Notes under the pieces: generated by a model
What the model saw: only the letters and a program-made list of their open reading frames with translations
Told to the model about the DNA's origin: nothing
The model's database searches: none
Shown here: positions 55,352 through 63,661 of the stretch, piece by piece
Numbering within the stretch: the first letter of the stretch is position 1
Layout: each line of letters starts with the position of its first letter
Assembly (NCBI RefSeq): GCF_025961225.1
Contig: NZ_JAOQNG010000001.1
Location: 1,401,001 to 1,465,000, forward strand
Length of the DNA: 64,000 nt
Direction: 5' to 3'
Source of the DNA: Azospirillum canadense
GTDB taxonomy: Bacteria > Pseudomonadota > Alphaproteobacteria > Azospirillales > Azospirillaceae
Made by a program: the position numbers and the translations under genes

Positions 55352-56154
55352 TGGCCGCACCACACCGGCGCGCGCTTCTCGATGAAGGCGTCGATGCCCT
55401 CCGCGGCGTCGCGGGCCATCATGTTCTCGGTCATCACGCGGGCGGCGTAGGCGTAGGCCTGCTCCACGTCCAGGTCGATCTGGCGGTGGAAGGCCTCCTT
55501 GCCGGTCGCCACGGTCAGCGACGACTTGGACGCGATCTTGGCGGCGACTGCCTGGACCTTGGAGTCCAGCTCCCCAGCCGGCACGGAGCCGTTGACCAAG
55601 CCGATGCGCACCGCCTCCGCGGCGTCGATCAGGTCGCCCAGCAGCAGCATCTCCATGGCCGCCTTGCGGCCGACCGCGCGGCTCAGCGCCACCATGGGGG
55701 TGGAGCAGAACAGGCCGATGTTCACGCCCGGCGTGGCGAAGCGCGCAGTGTCGGCGCAGTAGGCGAGGTCGCAAGTGGCGACCAGTTGGCACCCCGCGGC
55801 CGTGGCGATGCCGTGCACCTTGGCGATCACCGGCTGGCGCACCCGGTTGATCGCCAGCATCAGGCGGGAGCACTGGACGAACAGCGCCTCGTACGCCTCG
55901 CGTGTGGGAGAGGCGCGCATCTCCTTCAGGTCGTGCCCGGCGCAGAAGGCGGGACCGGCCCCGGCCAGCACGATCACCCGCACCGACGGGTCGTTGTGCA
56001 GCGCGTCCAGCTGGTCCTGCAACGCGGCCATCAGCCCGACCGACAGCGCGTTGCGCGCCTGCGGCCGGTTGAGCGTCAGCTTCGCGACTCCGTCGCGGTC
56101 CTCGCGCAGGACCAGGGCGTCGGACGATGACGTGGCGGGGTGGGCTGTGCTCAT
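55348..56154 (-). CDS. Enoyl-CoA hydratase/isomerase family protein
   Basis: The 268-aa crotonase-fold protein has LTLNRPQARNALSVGLMAAL, the oxyanion-hole region VLAGAGPAFCAGHDLKEM, and IATAAGCQLVATCDLAYCAD. The catalytic Glu pair of classical hydratases is not clearly present (AAGCQL in place of GGGCEL), so the reaction may differ. Start at 56154 has gggagg upstream; longer in-frame starts are unlikely. First gene of a three-gene operon with the CoA-binding protein and metY. Confidence 0.85.
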   Translation of the reverse strand: MSTAHPATSSSDALVLREDRDGVAKLTLNRPQARNALSVGLMAALQDQLDALHNDPSVRVIVLAGAGPAFCAGHDLKEMRASPTREAYEALFVQCSRLMLAINRVRQPVIAKVHGIATAAGCQLVATCDLAYCADTARFATPGVNIGLFCSTPMVALSRAVGRKAAMEMLLLGDLIDAAEAVRIGLVNGSVPAGELDSKVQAVAAKIASKSSLTVATGKEAFHRQIDLDVEQAYAYAARVMTENMMARDAAEGIDAFIEKRAPVWCGQ

Positions 56155-56433
56155 CGGTATCAATCCTCCCGGCAACCTCGGCGGTTGGCTCTTTTGGCAA
56201 TTGGAGGGGCAGACTACCCCGCCGCCGGCCGCCGCGGAACCGGGCGCGTTGACGAAGTTGCCATAAGGCGACGAGCCTATCAGACGACAGGCCGCCGCCG
56301 TGTTCAACACTTAAATCCGCCAATTAGTGTGAAAACATGTCTTGCAATGCGGTGGGGAATACCGCCCGCGCATTCCTGCTGCCGGTCGCCTACAATCGGG
56401 GGCAAGCGAAGACCAACAAAGGAAGGGTGAGGG

Positions 56434-56904
56434 ATGAGCAAGCCCGCTATGACAGCTGACGAACTCGAAGCCCTGATTCGGGAGGGCGTCCCGCTGGTCG
56501 GCGCCCACGGAATCTCCATCGAGCAGCTGGGCGCCGGCAACGTCCGGATGCGCATGCCTTACAAGGACGAGTTCGTGCGCCCCGGCGGCACCGTGACCGG
56601 CCCGGCCATGTTCGGGCTGGCCGACGTGGCGCTCTACGCCGCGGTGCTGAGCCTCGTCGGGCGGGTGGAACTGGCGGTGACCACCAGCATGACCATCAAC
56701 TTCCTGCGCCGCCCGGCGCCGGTCGCCATCACCGCGGACTGCCGCATCCTGAAGATGGGCAAGCGGCTGGCCTACGGCGAAGTCCTGCTGTTCTCCGACG
56801 GCGATCCGCAGCCCGTGGCGCACGTCACCGGCACCTATTCGATTCCCCCGCACGAGCCCGTGTCCGTCGCGGTATCAGGATACCAATCTCCCGACGCTGA
56901 CTGA
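56434..56904 (+). CDS. PaaI-type hot-dog thioesterase
   Basis: The 156-aa protein has a single hot-dog fold: NVRMRMPYKDEFVRPGGTVT, then GPAMFGLADVALYAAVLSLV (the long central helix, Asp in position of the catalytic residue), and TTSMTINFLRRPAPVAITAD. Such proteins hydrolyse acyl-CoA esters. A ggaagggtgaggg ribosome site precedes the ATG. It is divergent from the enoyl-CoA hydratase operon with a 279-bp intergenic region in which I saw no gene. Confidence 0.88.
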   Translation: MSKPAMTADELEALIREGVPLVGAHGISIEQLGAGNVRMRMPYKDEFVRPGGTVTGPAMFGLADVALYAAVLSLVGRVELAVTTSMTINFLRRPAPVAITADCRILKMGKRLAYGEVLLFSDGDPQPVAHVTGTYSIPPHEPVSVAVSGYQSPDAD

Positions 56905-56915
56905 AAAGTGCAACA

Positions 56916-56972
56916 ATATCAACGGCTTTGCTTTTCGGGTATTATAATACCGTTCCAGCAAGCCGTTGATAT
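56916..56972. repeat. Long imperfect palindrome before rplM
   Basis: Outer arms atatcaacggctttgc and gcaagccgttgatat pair over 15 bp with a single bulged T; an inner 14-bp palindrome (ggtattataatacc) lies in the loop. The region is AT-rich and ends in a short cgcgcggaatttttt. It most likely ends the thioesterase transcript; cruciform formation or a regulatory site near the rplM promoter is also possible. Confidence 0.65.
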
Positions 56973-56990
56973 CGCGCGGAATTTTTTCCA

Positions 56991-57019
56991 TTGACAGGGC
57001 GTCGGCCAAACCGTACAAA
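56991..57019 (+). promoter_or_regulatory. Sigma-70-type promoter for rplM-rpsI
   Basis: A consensus TTGACA (56991-56996) is followed by 17 bp and TACAAA (57014-57019). The spacing is ideal and the -10 is close to consensus. Transcription would start near 57026, leaving a leader of about 75 nt before the rplM ATG at 57100. Confidence 0.75.
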
Positions 57020-57099
57020 ACCGGCCGCTTCGGCGCCCCGGGGATTGAACGTCCAGTATCGGTGGCCCGCCGATCCACGTTTAGTCAACGAGTGTGGCG

Positions 57100-57564
57100 A
57101 TGAAGACCTTCAATCTGAAGCCGACCGACATCGAGAAGAAGTGGTACGTCGTCGATGCCGACGGCCTCGTTCTCGGCCGGCTCGCCAGCATCCTGGCGAA
57201 CATCCTGCGCGGCAAGACCAAGCCGACCTACACCCCGCACATGGATTGCGGCGACCACGTCGTCGTGATCAACGCGGAGAAGGTGAAGCTGACCGGCAAC
57301 AAGCGCCAGGACGACATCTTCTACTGGCACACCGGTTATCCGGGCGGCATCAAGGGCCGTTCCAAGGGCCAGATCCTGGACGGCAAGTACCCGGAGCGCG
57401 TGATCGAGAAGGCCGTGGAGCGCATGGTTCCGCGCGGTCCGCTCGGCCGTAAGGTCATGACCCACCTGAAGGTCTACAAGGGCGCTGCCCACCCGCACGA
57501 GGCGCAGCAGCCGGTGGCGATCGACGTCGCCGCCATGAACCCGAAGAATAAGCGGAGCGCGTAA
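57100..57564 (+). CDS. rplM: 50S ribosomal protein L13
   Basis: L13 is an early-assembly large-subunit protein. The 154-aa sequence has [20 protein letters not shown], the family stretch [20 protein letters not shown], and [19 protein letters not shown] near the middle. I chose ATG 57100 with cgag 7 nt upstream over the in-frame GTG at 57094. It is transcribed with rpsI, whose start follows 4 bp after its stop. Confidence 0.98.
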   Translation: MKTFNLKPTDIEKKWYVVDADGLVLGRLASILANILRGKTKPTYTPHMDCGDHVVVINAEKVKLTGNKRQDDIFYWHTGYPGGIKGRSKGQILDGKYPERVIEKAVERMVPRGPLGRKVMTHLKVYKGAAHPHEAQQPVAIDVAAMNPKNKRSA

Positions 57565-57568
57565 TCCA

Positions 57569-58057
57569 ATGGCTCAGGTTACCACCACCCTTTCCGGCCT
57601 GAAGGACCTCGCCGGCGCCGCCGTTCCGGCCGCCGCTTCCGCCGAAGTCGTCGCGCCGAAGCTGGACGCCCAGGGCCGCGCCTACGCCACCGGCAAGCGC
57701 AAGGACGCCGTCGCCCGCGTGTGGATCAAGCCGGGCTCCGGCAAGATCACCATCAACGGCCGCGACCAGGAAGTCTACTTCGCCCGCCCCGTGCTGCGCA
57801 TGATGATCGCCCAGCCGTTCGGCATCACCGACCGCGTCGACCAGTTCGACGTGATGGTGACCGTCGCCGGCGGTGGTCTGTCGGGCCAAGCCGGTGCCGT
57901 CCGCCACGGCATCTCCAAGGCTCTGACCTACTTCGAGCCGGCGCTCCGTCCGCCGCTGAAGGCCGCCGGCTTCCTGACCCGCGACGCCCGCGTCGTCGAG
58001 CGTAAGAAGTACGGCCGCGCCAAGGCCCGCCGCAGCTTCCAGTTCTCGAAGCGCTAA
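57569..58057 (+). CDS. rpsI: 30S ribosomal protein S9
   Basis: S9 is a small-subunit head protein whose C-terminal tail reaches the P-site tRNA. The 162-aa sequence carries [40 protein letters not shown], and the basic tail [17 protein letters not shown]. It has a ~30-residue Ala-rich N-terminal extension, as in other alphaproteobacterial S9. Same operon as rplM. Confidence 0.98.
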   Translation: MAQVTTTLSGLKDLAGAAVPAAASAEVVAPKLDAQGRAYATGKRKDAVARVWIKPGSGKITINGRDQEVYFARPVLRMMIAQPFGITDRVDQFDVMVTVAGGGLSGQAGAVRHGISKALTYFEPALRPPLKAAGFLTRDARVVERKKYGRAKARRSFQFSKR

Positions 58058-58093
58058 AGCCTACCGCGGACCCGCGTTTCTACTGTACAAGCG

Positions 58094-58129
58094 AGGGGCG
58101 TCCCGGACGGGGCGCCCCTTTCTTGCTTT
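58094..58129 (+). terminator. Intrinsic terminator after rpsI
   Basis: A 7-bp stem (aggggcg/cgcccct) with a GC-rich 12-nt loop is followed by ttcttgctttc, 37 bp after the rpsI stop. Confidence 0.78.
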
Positions 58130-58170
58130 CTGCGCCTTCCATTACCTGTGCGTCGAGAGGATACCCTTCC

Positions 58171-59223
58171 ATGGCCAACAGCAACTCCCCGATCCGCGTC
58201 GGCATCCTGGGCGCGTCCGGTTACACCGGCGCCGAGCTGGTGCGCCTGCTTCTCCGCCATCCCGGCGTCGAGATTTGCGCGCTGACGGCCGAGCGACAGG
58301 CGGGCAAGCCGATGGCCGAGGTGTTCCCGCACCTGGGCAGCTACAATCTGCCCGGCCTCGTGAAGATCGAGGAGGTGTCGTGGGACAAGCTCGACGCCGT
58401 GTTCTGCGCCCTGCCGCACGGCACCACGCAGGAGGTCATCGCCGGCCTGCCGCGGCACCTGAAGGTGGTCGACCTGTCGGCCGATTTCCGGCTGAGCGAC
58501 CCGGCCGAATACGCCACCTGGTACGGGCATGAGCACCGCGCCGTGGAGCTGCAGAAGGAAGCCGCCTACGGCCTGACCGAGTTCAACCGGCAGGGCGTGC
58601 GCAAGGCCCGCTTGGTCGCCAACCCCGGCTGCTACCCCACCTGCTCGCTGCTGCCGCTGCTGCCCCTGCTGATGGAGGAGCTGATCGAGCCGGGGGGGAT
58701 CGTCATCGACGCCAAGTCGGGCGTGTCGGGCGCCGGCCGCGACGCCAAGCAGCAGAACCTCTTCTCCGAGGTGTCGGAGGGCTTCAACGCTTACGGCGTC
58801 GGCTACCACCGCCATATGCCGGAGATCGAGCAGGAGCTGCGGCTGGCCGCCGGCCGCCCGATCACCGTCAGTTTCACGCCGCACCTCGTGCCGATGAACC
58901 GTGGCATGATGGCGACCATCTACGTCCGCATGGCCGACGGCGCCAACGCCGACGATCTGCGCGAGGCCCTGGTCAAGCGCTACGAAAGCGAGCCCTTCGT
59001 CGGCGTCACGCCGGCCGGCGTCGTCCCGGCGACGCGGCATGTCCGCGCCTCCAACCACGCGCTGATCGGCGTCGTCCCGGACCGCACCCCGCGCGGCGCC
59101 ATCATCGTCTCGGTCATCGACAACCTGGTGAAGGGTGCCTCGGGCCAAGCCGTCCAGAACATGAACGTCATGTTCGGCCTGGGCGAGACCGCCGGCCTGG
59201 AGCAGGCTCCGCTCTTCCCCTAA
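58171..59223 (+). CDS. argC: N-acetyl-gamma-glutamyl-phosphate reductase
   Basis: ArgC is the third arginine-biosynthesis step, an NADPH-dependent reduction of acetylglutamyl phosphate. The 350-aa protein has the Rossmann loop VGILGASGYTGAELVRLLL, the catalytic Cys154 in VANPGCYPTCSLLPLLPLLM, VSGAGRDAKQQNLFSEVSEG, and a conserved His in GYHRHMPEIEQEL. Start at 58171 has gagagg upstream. The other arg genes are not in the window. Confidence 0.96.
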   Translation: MANSNSPIRVGILGASGYTGAELVRLLLRHPGVEICALTAERQAGKPMAEVFPHLGSYNLPGLVKIEEVSWDKLDAVFCALPHGTTQEVIAGLPRHLKVVDLSADFRLSDPAEYATWYGHEHRAVELQKEAAYGLTEFNRQGVRKARLVANPGCYPTCSLLPLLPLLMEELIEPGGIVIDAKSGVSGAGRDAKQQNLFSEVSEGFNAYGVGYHRHMPEIEQELRLAAGRPITVSFTPHLVPMNRGMMATIYVRMADGANADDLREALVKRYESEPFVGVTPAGVVPATRHVRASNHALIGVVPDRTPRGAIIVSVIDNLVKGASGQAVQNMNVMFGLGETAGLEQAPLFP

Positions 59224-59237
59224 CCACTTGATCCACC

Positions 59238-59323
59238 CGTAGGTTGGGTGAAGCGCAGCGCAACCTAACACGCACCGCACGGCGACGCTGTTGGGTTGTG
59301 CCTGCGGCTCCACCCAACCTAAG
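59238..59323. repeat. MITE-like palindromic repeat, copy 2
   Basis: An 86-bp element has terminal inverted repeats cgtaggttgggtgaag (59238-59253) and ctccacccaacctaag (59308-59323), pairing at 14 of 16. The outer taggttgggtg core and the internal cggcgacg match the copy at 7291-7375. It lies between argC and the carbonic-anhydrase-like gene, which run in the same direction. Confidence 0.78.
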
Positions 59324-59345
59324 TTCTCCCATTTCCGGAGTCGCC

Positions 59346-59864
59346 ATGTCCGGCCTGATCCTGCCCTACAAGGGCATTTCGCCGACCATCGACGCGAGCG
59401 TCTACATCGCGCCGACCGCCACGGTGATCGGCGACGTCGTGATCGGGCCGGACACCAGCGTCTGGTTCGGCTGCACCGTGCGCGGCGACGTGAACGAGAT
59501 CCGCATCGGCGCCCGCACCAACATCCAGGACGGCACCGTCATTCACGTCGCGGCGGCGGGGCAGGGCACCTACATCGGCGACGACATCTCCGTCGGGCAC
59601 ATGGCGTTGCTGCACGCCTGCACGATCGACAGCGGCTGCTTCATCGGCATGAAGGCCTGCATCATGGACGGCGCCCACGTCGAATCGGGTGCCATGGTCG
59701 CGGCCGGCGCGCTGGTCACGCCGGGCAAGCGCGTGCGGACCGGCGAGCTGTGGGCCGGAAGCCCGGCGCGCCCGATTCGCAACCTCACTGAAAAAGATTT
59801 GGACTTCTTCCCCCTCAACGTCCGGAACTACGTCGCCCTCGCGGCGGCCTACCGAGGCGCGTAA
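59346..59864 (+). CDS. Gamma-class carbonic anhydrase-like protein
   Basis: The 172-aa protein is a left-handed beta-helix of hexapeptide repeats (IAPTATVIGDVVIGPDTSVW, GCTVRGDVNEIRIGARTNIQ) with the zinc-ligand His residues in DGTVIHVAAAG and SVGHMALLHACTI. Such YrdA/PaaY/CA-gamma proteins hydrate CO2 or act as trimeric scaffolds. ATG at 59346 follows the repeat closely; no strong ribosome site is seen. Activity is not proven for the YrdA/PaaY group. Confidence 0.9.
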   Translation: MSGLILPYKGISPTIDASVYIAPTATVIGDVVIGPDTSVWFGCTVRGDVNEIRIGARTNIQDGTVIHVAAAGQGTYIGDDISVGHMALLHACTIDSGCFIGMKACIMDGAHVESGAMVAAGALVTPGKRVRTGELWAGSPARPIRNLTEKDLDFFPLNVRNYVALAAAYRGA

Positions 59865-60081
59865 CTTGCGCAACTTTTCGCCGATCGTAAGTGTTGCAAC
59901 GCAGCAACAGTGACGCCGAAGCGAAACGGTTAGGACTTCAGGAGGGGATGTCTTCGCGCGGATTCACCCCACATGTCTCGCGATTTGTCACTTCGCATGC
60001 ACGCGGAATGACCTATCGTTCGCACGATTCGTCCTCCGCGAGACAAGCGGTAGGGAGAGGATCTCGAAGGGAGTGGAGAAC

Positions 60082-60675
60082 ATGAAGACCCTGATCCGCG
60101 CAACCATGGCCGTCGTTCCGGCCGCTGTTATCGCCATCGGCCTGTCGGCCGGTGCGCAGGCCCAGACCGTCGACGGCACCGTCGCCGAGTGGTGCAACCC
60201 CGTCATCGGCTGGGGCAACACCCCGGTCCGTACCGCCTCCGGCGGCTACGCCATCCACCAGGGCAGCTATCCGTGCCCGCCGGCCGCCGCCCCGGCGGTC
60301 GCCCCGGCCCCGGCCGCCCGCGCCCAGACCGAATATCTGGTGTTCTTCGACTGGGATAAGTCGAACATCACCCCGGCCGCCGACCGCGTGATCGGCGATG
60401 CCGTGAACGCCATCGGCCGCGGCGCCAACGCCCGCGTCCACGTGATCGGCCACACCGACACGTCGGGCTCGCCGGCCTACAACCAGCGCCTGTCGGTCCG
60501 TCGCGCCGAGGCGGTGAAGTCGTCCATGGTCGCCAAGGGCATCCCGGCCACCAACATCACCACCGAGGGCAAGGGCGAGAGCCAGTTGCTCGTCCAGACC
60601 GGCCCGAACGTCCGCGAGCCGTCGAACCGTCGTGCGCAGATCCTGCCGCGCGGCGCCAACGCCCCGTCCTCGTAA
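60082..60675 (+). CDS. OmpA-like outer-membrane/peptidoglycan-binding protein
   Basis: The 197-aa protein has a signal peptide (MKTLIRATMAVVPAAVIAIG, cleavage after AQAQ), a short N-terminal part with two Cys (EWCNPVIGWGN and SYPCPP), an Ala/Pro linker, and a C-terminal OmpA domain: YLVFFDWDKSNITPAADRVI and VIGHTDTSGSPAYNQRLSVR. The Asp and Arg that hold meso-diaminopimelate are in DTSGSPAYNQRLSVRRA. It tethers the outer membrane to peptidoglycan; it lacks the eight-stranded barrel of classical OmpA. ATG 60082 is preferred over GTG 60073. Confidence 0.92.
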   Translation: MKTLIRATMAVVPAAVIAIGLSAGAQAQTVDGTVAEWCNPVIGWGNTPVRTASGGYAIHQGSYPCPPAAAPAVAPAPAARAQTEYLVFFDWDKSNITPAADRVIGDAVNAIGRGANARVHVIGHTDTSGSPAYNQRLSVRRAEAVKSSMVAKGIPATNITTEGKGESQLLVQTGPNVREPSNRRAQILPRGANAPSS

Positions 60676-60704
60676 CGACGCGGCGTTCCCTCGCGGGAAA
60701 AAGG

Positions 60705-60739
60705 AAAGGCCCCGGACGATGTCCGGGGCCTTTTTCTTT
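60705..60739 (+). terminator. Strong intrinsic terminator after the OmpA-like gene
   Basis: A perfect 13-bp stem (aaaggccccggac and its complement) with a 3-nt loop is followed by a T-run (tttttcttt), 30 bp after the stop. One of the strongest terminators in the window. Confidence 0.93.
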
Positions 60740-60766
60740 GGCCGACTTTTCTTCGGAAGGCATTTG

Positions 60767-60850
60767 CCCCCTCCCTAACCCCGCAGGGGAGGGAACTCCG
60801 CCGCTGCGGGTAAACTCCCTCCCCTGCGAAGCGGGGGAGGGAAGGGGCCC
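60767..60850. repeat. GC-rich palindromic element with alternative hairpins
   Basis: The region repeats ccctccc/gggaggg blocks that can pair in two exclusive ways: a perfect 12-bp stem 60783-60794 with 60816-60827, or an 11-bp stem (one G-U) 60817-60827 with 60831-60841. It separates the OmpA-like gene from the convergent phaC gene. REP-like elements of this type are common in the group. Confidence 0.65.
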
Positions 60851-60891
60851 GTGGCAACGCCATGGGAAGGGTGGGGGCAAGCGCCCCCTTA

Positions 60892-62691
60892 TCAGACGAT
60901 CCGCACCTTCGCGTACGATCCGGGCGCGTCCTCCAGGGCCGGCAGGCCGCCCTTGTTCGGGTCGCGGGCCGGGACCTTGCCTTCGGAGAACTTGCCAACC
61001 CACGTGTTCCACTCCGGCCACCAGGAGCCGGGGGTCTGCTCCGACGACTTCAGCCACTCGTCGGAGGTTTTCGGCAGCTTGGCGTTGGTCCAGTAGCAGT
61101 ACTTCTCCGCGGCCGGCGGGTTGACGACGCCGGCGATGTGGCCGGAGGCCGCCAGCACGAACTTCACCGGGCCGGTGAACAGGTTGGCACCCATGTAGGT
61201 CGACTTCCACGGGGCGATGTGGTCCTCGCGCGCCGACAGGAAGAAGGACGGGGTCTTCACCGTGCGCAGGTCGATCGGCACGCCGCGCAACGTCACCGCG
61301 CCGGGCTGGGCCAGCAGGTTCTTCTGGTACATGTTGCGCAGGTAGAAGCTGTGCATCGCCGCAGGCATGCGGGTCGAATCGCTGTTCCAGTACAGCAGGT
61401 CGAACGGGAACGGATCCTTGCCCAGCAGGTAGTTGTTCACGACAAACGACCAGATCAGGTCGTTGGCGCGCAGCATGTTGAAGGTCGTCGCCATCTTCGA
61501 GCCGTCGAGATAGCCCTGCTCGGCCATCTGGCTCTCGATGAAGGTCAGCTGCTCCTCGTCGATGAAAACGGACAGCTCGCCGGCCTCGGTGAAGTCCAGC
61601 ATGGTGGTGAAGAAGGTCGCCGACTTGATGCGGTCGTCCTTCTTAGCCGCCATGTAGGCGAGCGTGGAGGCCAGCAGCGTGCCGCCCAGGCAGTAGCCGA
61701 TGGCGTTTACGTCCCGCTCGCCGGTGATCTTCTCGATGGCGTCGAGCGCCGCGAGCGGGCCCTCGACCATGTAGTCCTCGAAGCCCTTCTGGGCCAGCTT
61801 CTCGTCCGGATTCACCCAGGACAGGACGAAGACCGTGTGGCCCTGGTCGACCGCCCACTTGATGAAGCTGTTCTTCTCGCGCAGGTCGAGGATGTAATAC
61901 TTGTTGATCCAGGGCGGCACGATCATCAGCGGCCGCTTGTTCACCTCCGCCGTGGTCGGGGTGTACTGGATCAGCTGCATCAGGCTGGTCTGGAAGACGA
62001 CCTTGCCCGGCGTCACGGCGATGTTCTTGCCGACCTGGAAGGCGTCGTAGTCGGTCATGGAGATGCGCAGCTCGCCCTTGCCGCGCTCCAGGTCGGTCAG
62101 CAGGTGCTCCAGGCCCTTCACCAGGTTCTCGCCGCCGGTCTCGATGGTCTTGCGCAGCACCTCCGGGTTCGTCATGACGAAGTTGGAGGGCGCCATCGCG
62201 TCGACGAACTGGCGGGTGTAGAAGTCGACCTTCTTGGCCGTGTGGTCGTCAAGCCCGTCCACCTCGTTCACGGTGGACTGCATCCACCGGGCCGACAGCA
62301 GGTAAGACTGCTTGATGAAGTCGAACAGCGTGTTCTCGTCCCAGGCGGAGTCCTTGAAGCGGCGGTCGTCCTTGGCCGGGGCGATGACCGGCTGGGCCTC
62401 CTGGCCGAAGAAGCGCTGGGTCGTACGCTGCCACAGGGTCAGGTAGTCCTGCCACAGCGTCATCTGCGCCTTCATCAGCTTGGCCGGGTCGGCCATCATG
62501 CGCGTGGTCATTTCCAGGAAGGCATGGCCGACGCCCATCGGGTCCGGATTCTTCGCGCCGACGCCGTCCGAGGCCTGACGCGACAAGAAATCGGTGACCA
62601 GCCGCTGGCTCTGCTCGGCGATGCGGGTCATCGCCCGCGACATCTCGACCGGGTCGGGAAGCTTGACGTCAGGGGCCTGGTTCTCGGCCAT
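60892..62691 (-). CDS. phaC: Class I poly(R)-hydroxyalkanoate synthase PhaC
   Basis: PhaC polymerises hydroxyacyl-CoA into polyhydroxyalkanoate on granules. The 599-aa length fits class I synthases. The catalytic Cys334 lies in the lipase-like box NAIGYCLGGTLLASTLAYMA; the Asp lies in FLSAREDHIAPWKSTY and the His in AASGHIAGVVNPP. PPWINKYYILDLREKNSFIK and FVLSWVNPDEK are also conserved. Its neighbours are not phaA/phaB. It converges with the OmpA-like gene. Confidence 0.97.
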   Translation of the reverse strand: MAENQAPDVKLPDPVEMSRAMTRIAEQSQRLVTDFLSRQASDGVGAKNPDPMGVGHAFLEMTTRMMADPAKLMKAQMTLWQDYLTLWQRTTQRFFGQEAQPVIAPAKDDRRFKDSAWDENTLFDFIKQSYLLSARWMQSTVNEVDGLDDHTAKKVDFYTRQFVDAMAPSNFVMTNPEVLRKTIETGGENLVKGLEHLLTDLERGKGELRISMTDYDAFQVGKNIAVTPGKVVFQTSLMQLIQYTPTTAEVNKRPLMIVPPWINKYYILDLREKNSFIKWAVDQGHTVFVLSWVNPDEKLAQKGFEDYMVEGPLAALDAIEKITGERDVNAIGYCLGGTLLASTLAYMAAKKDDRIKSATFFTTMLDFTEAGELSVFIDEEQLTFIESQMAEQGYLDGSKMATTFNMLRANDLIWSFVVNNYLLGKDPFPFDLLYWNSDSTRMPAAMHSFYLRNMYQKNLLAQPGAVTLRGVPIDLRTVKTPSFFLSAREDHIAPWKSTYMGANLFTGPVKFVLAASGHIAGVVNPPAAEKYCYWTNAKLPKTSDEWLKSSEQTPGSWWPEWNTWVGKFSEGKVPARDPNKGGLPALEDAPGSYAKVRIV

Positions 62692-62968
62692 GGGTTCGGT
62701 CCTTCTTCTTTAGGCGAGTTTGAGCTTCAGGAGGCGCGTGCTGCGGTTTATACAAAGCCAGCCGGGCATCGGGGTGTTGGACGCCGGTCCGGCTGGACGT
62801 GCAGTCCGGGGCCCGTGCTTCGGATGGAGTGTCGAAATGGTGTGTCGCGTGGTTCGTCGGTTGCGGGGACCCTCATACACCTCTCGTATGAAGATTTCAT
62901 TTCGCCCTGCGCCGTGCAAGCGGTGCGGCAGGCAGGAGCATAGGGGACCAGAGCATGAGGGGTGCGGG

Positions 62969-63376
62969 ATGAAGACGGATATCCGCCGGGGAACGACGGC
63001 CATTGGACAGCTGGCCCGCCTGGGCGCCGCCGCGCTGGTTGCGCTGGCGCTGCCCGCCTGCAGCAACCGCGTGCTGGACACCGGCCTGGTCGGCGCGGTC
63101 ACGGGGTCGGACGTGCCGGTCAAGGACGACACCACGCTGATCCGCGGGCTGAAGAACGAGAACCGGGAGTACCCGAACCTGGGCAGCGTGCCGCCGCGCC
63201 CGACTGACATCCGCACCGAGGCGCAGCGCCAGCAGGAGCTGAACAAGCTGGCCGAGGACCGCGCGTCGGCGAAGAAGATGCTGCCGAACCCGGCGCTTCC
63301 GACCCCGGCCGATGTGCCGCCGGCGCCCGACATCACGCCCGGCAAGCCGTCCGCCAAGACAGGGAAAGCCGGCTGA
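62969..63376 (+). CDS. Putative small lipoprotein
   Basis: The 135-aa protein has a signal peptide ending in a lipobox (VALALPACSNRVLD, lipid-modified Cys31) and is then a hydrophilic, Pro/Lys-rich exported chain (LGSVPPRPTDIRTEAQRQQE, ending with PAPDITPGKPSAKTGKAG). No known domain is seen. The start at 62969 has gagggg upstream. It is divergent from phaC. Probably an outer-membrane lipoprotein of unknown role. Confidence 0.75.
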   Translation: MKTDIRRGTTAIGQLARLGAAALVALALPACSNRVLDTGLVGAVTGSDVPVKDDTTLIRGLKNENREYPNLGSVPPRPTDIRTEAQRQQELNKLAEDRASAKKMLPNPALPTPADVPPAPDITPGKPSAKTGKAG

Positions 63377-63661
63377 GGGGACGCCACGGACGGGCAGGGC
63401 GCGGCCGGGCCTTCGCCGGGCCCTTCGCTGGACCGGTGCGACCGTTCGACGGTGGCGGAGCGGACCACGGGGCACCCTCTGCTGGAACAAGGATGGAAAA
63501 CCTACGTCCGTTGGTGGTGAACGGGCAATAGAATTTCAGGCTGCGACTTTTGGGCGCACCGTTCGGGGGCAGCGACAAGGCCATCGGCGGTGCCCGCGCG
63601 CATGGCCGCCCCGCAATCACGGCGGATTGCCGGCATTGATAAGGCGCCCTTACGATGGCGC

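Noticed and set aside
56155..56433. Possible SAM riboswitch upstream of the operon ending in metY
   Set aside because: No SAM-I, SAM-II or SAM/SAH core pattern could be seen; the gap also belongs to an enoyl-CoA hydratase gene rather than to metY itself.
63377..63661. Short open frames between the lipoprotein and MarR genes
   Set aside because: They lack ribosome sites and read as Arg/Ala-rich low-complexity peptides; nothing else was seen in the gap.
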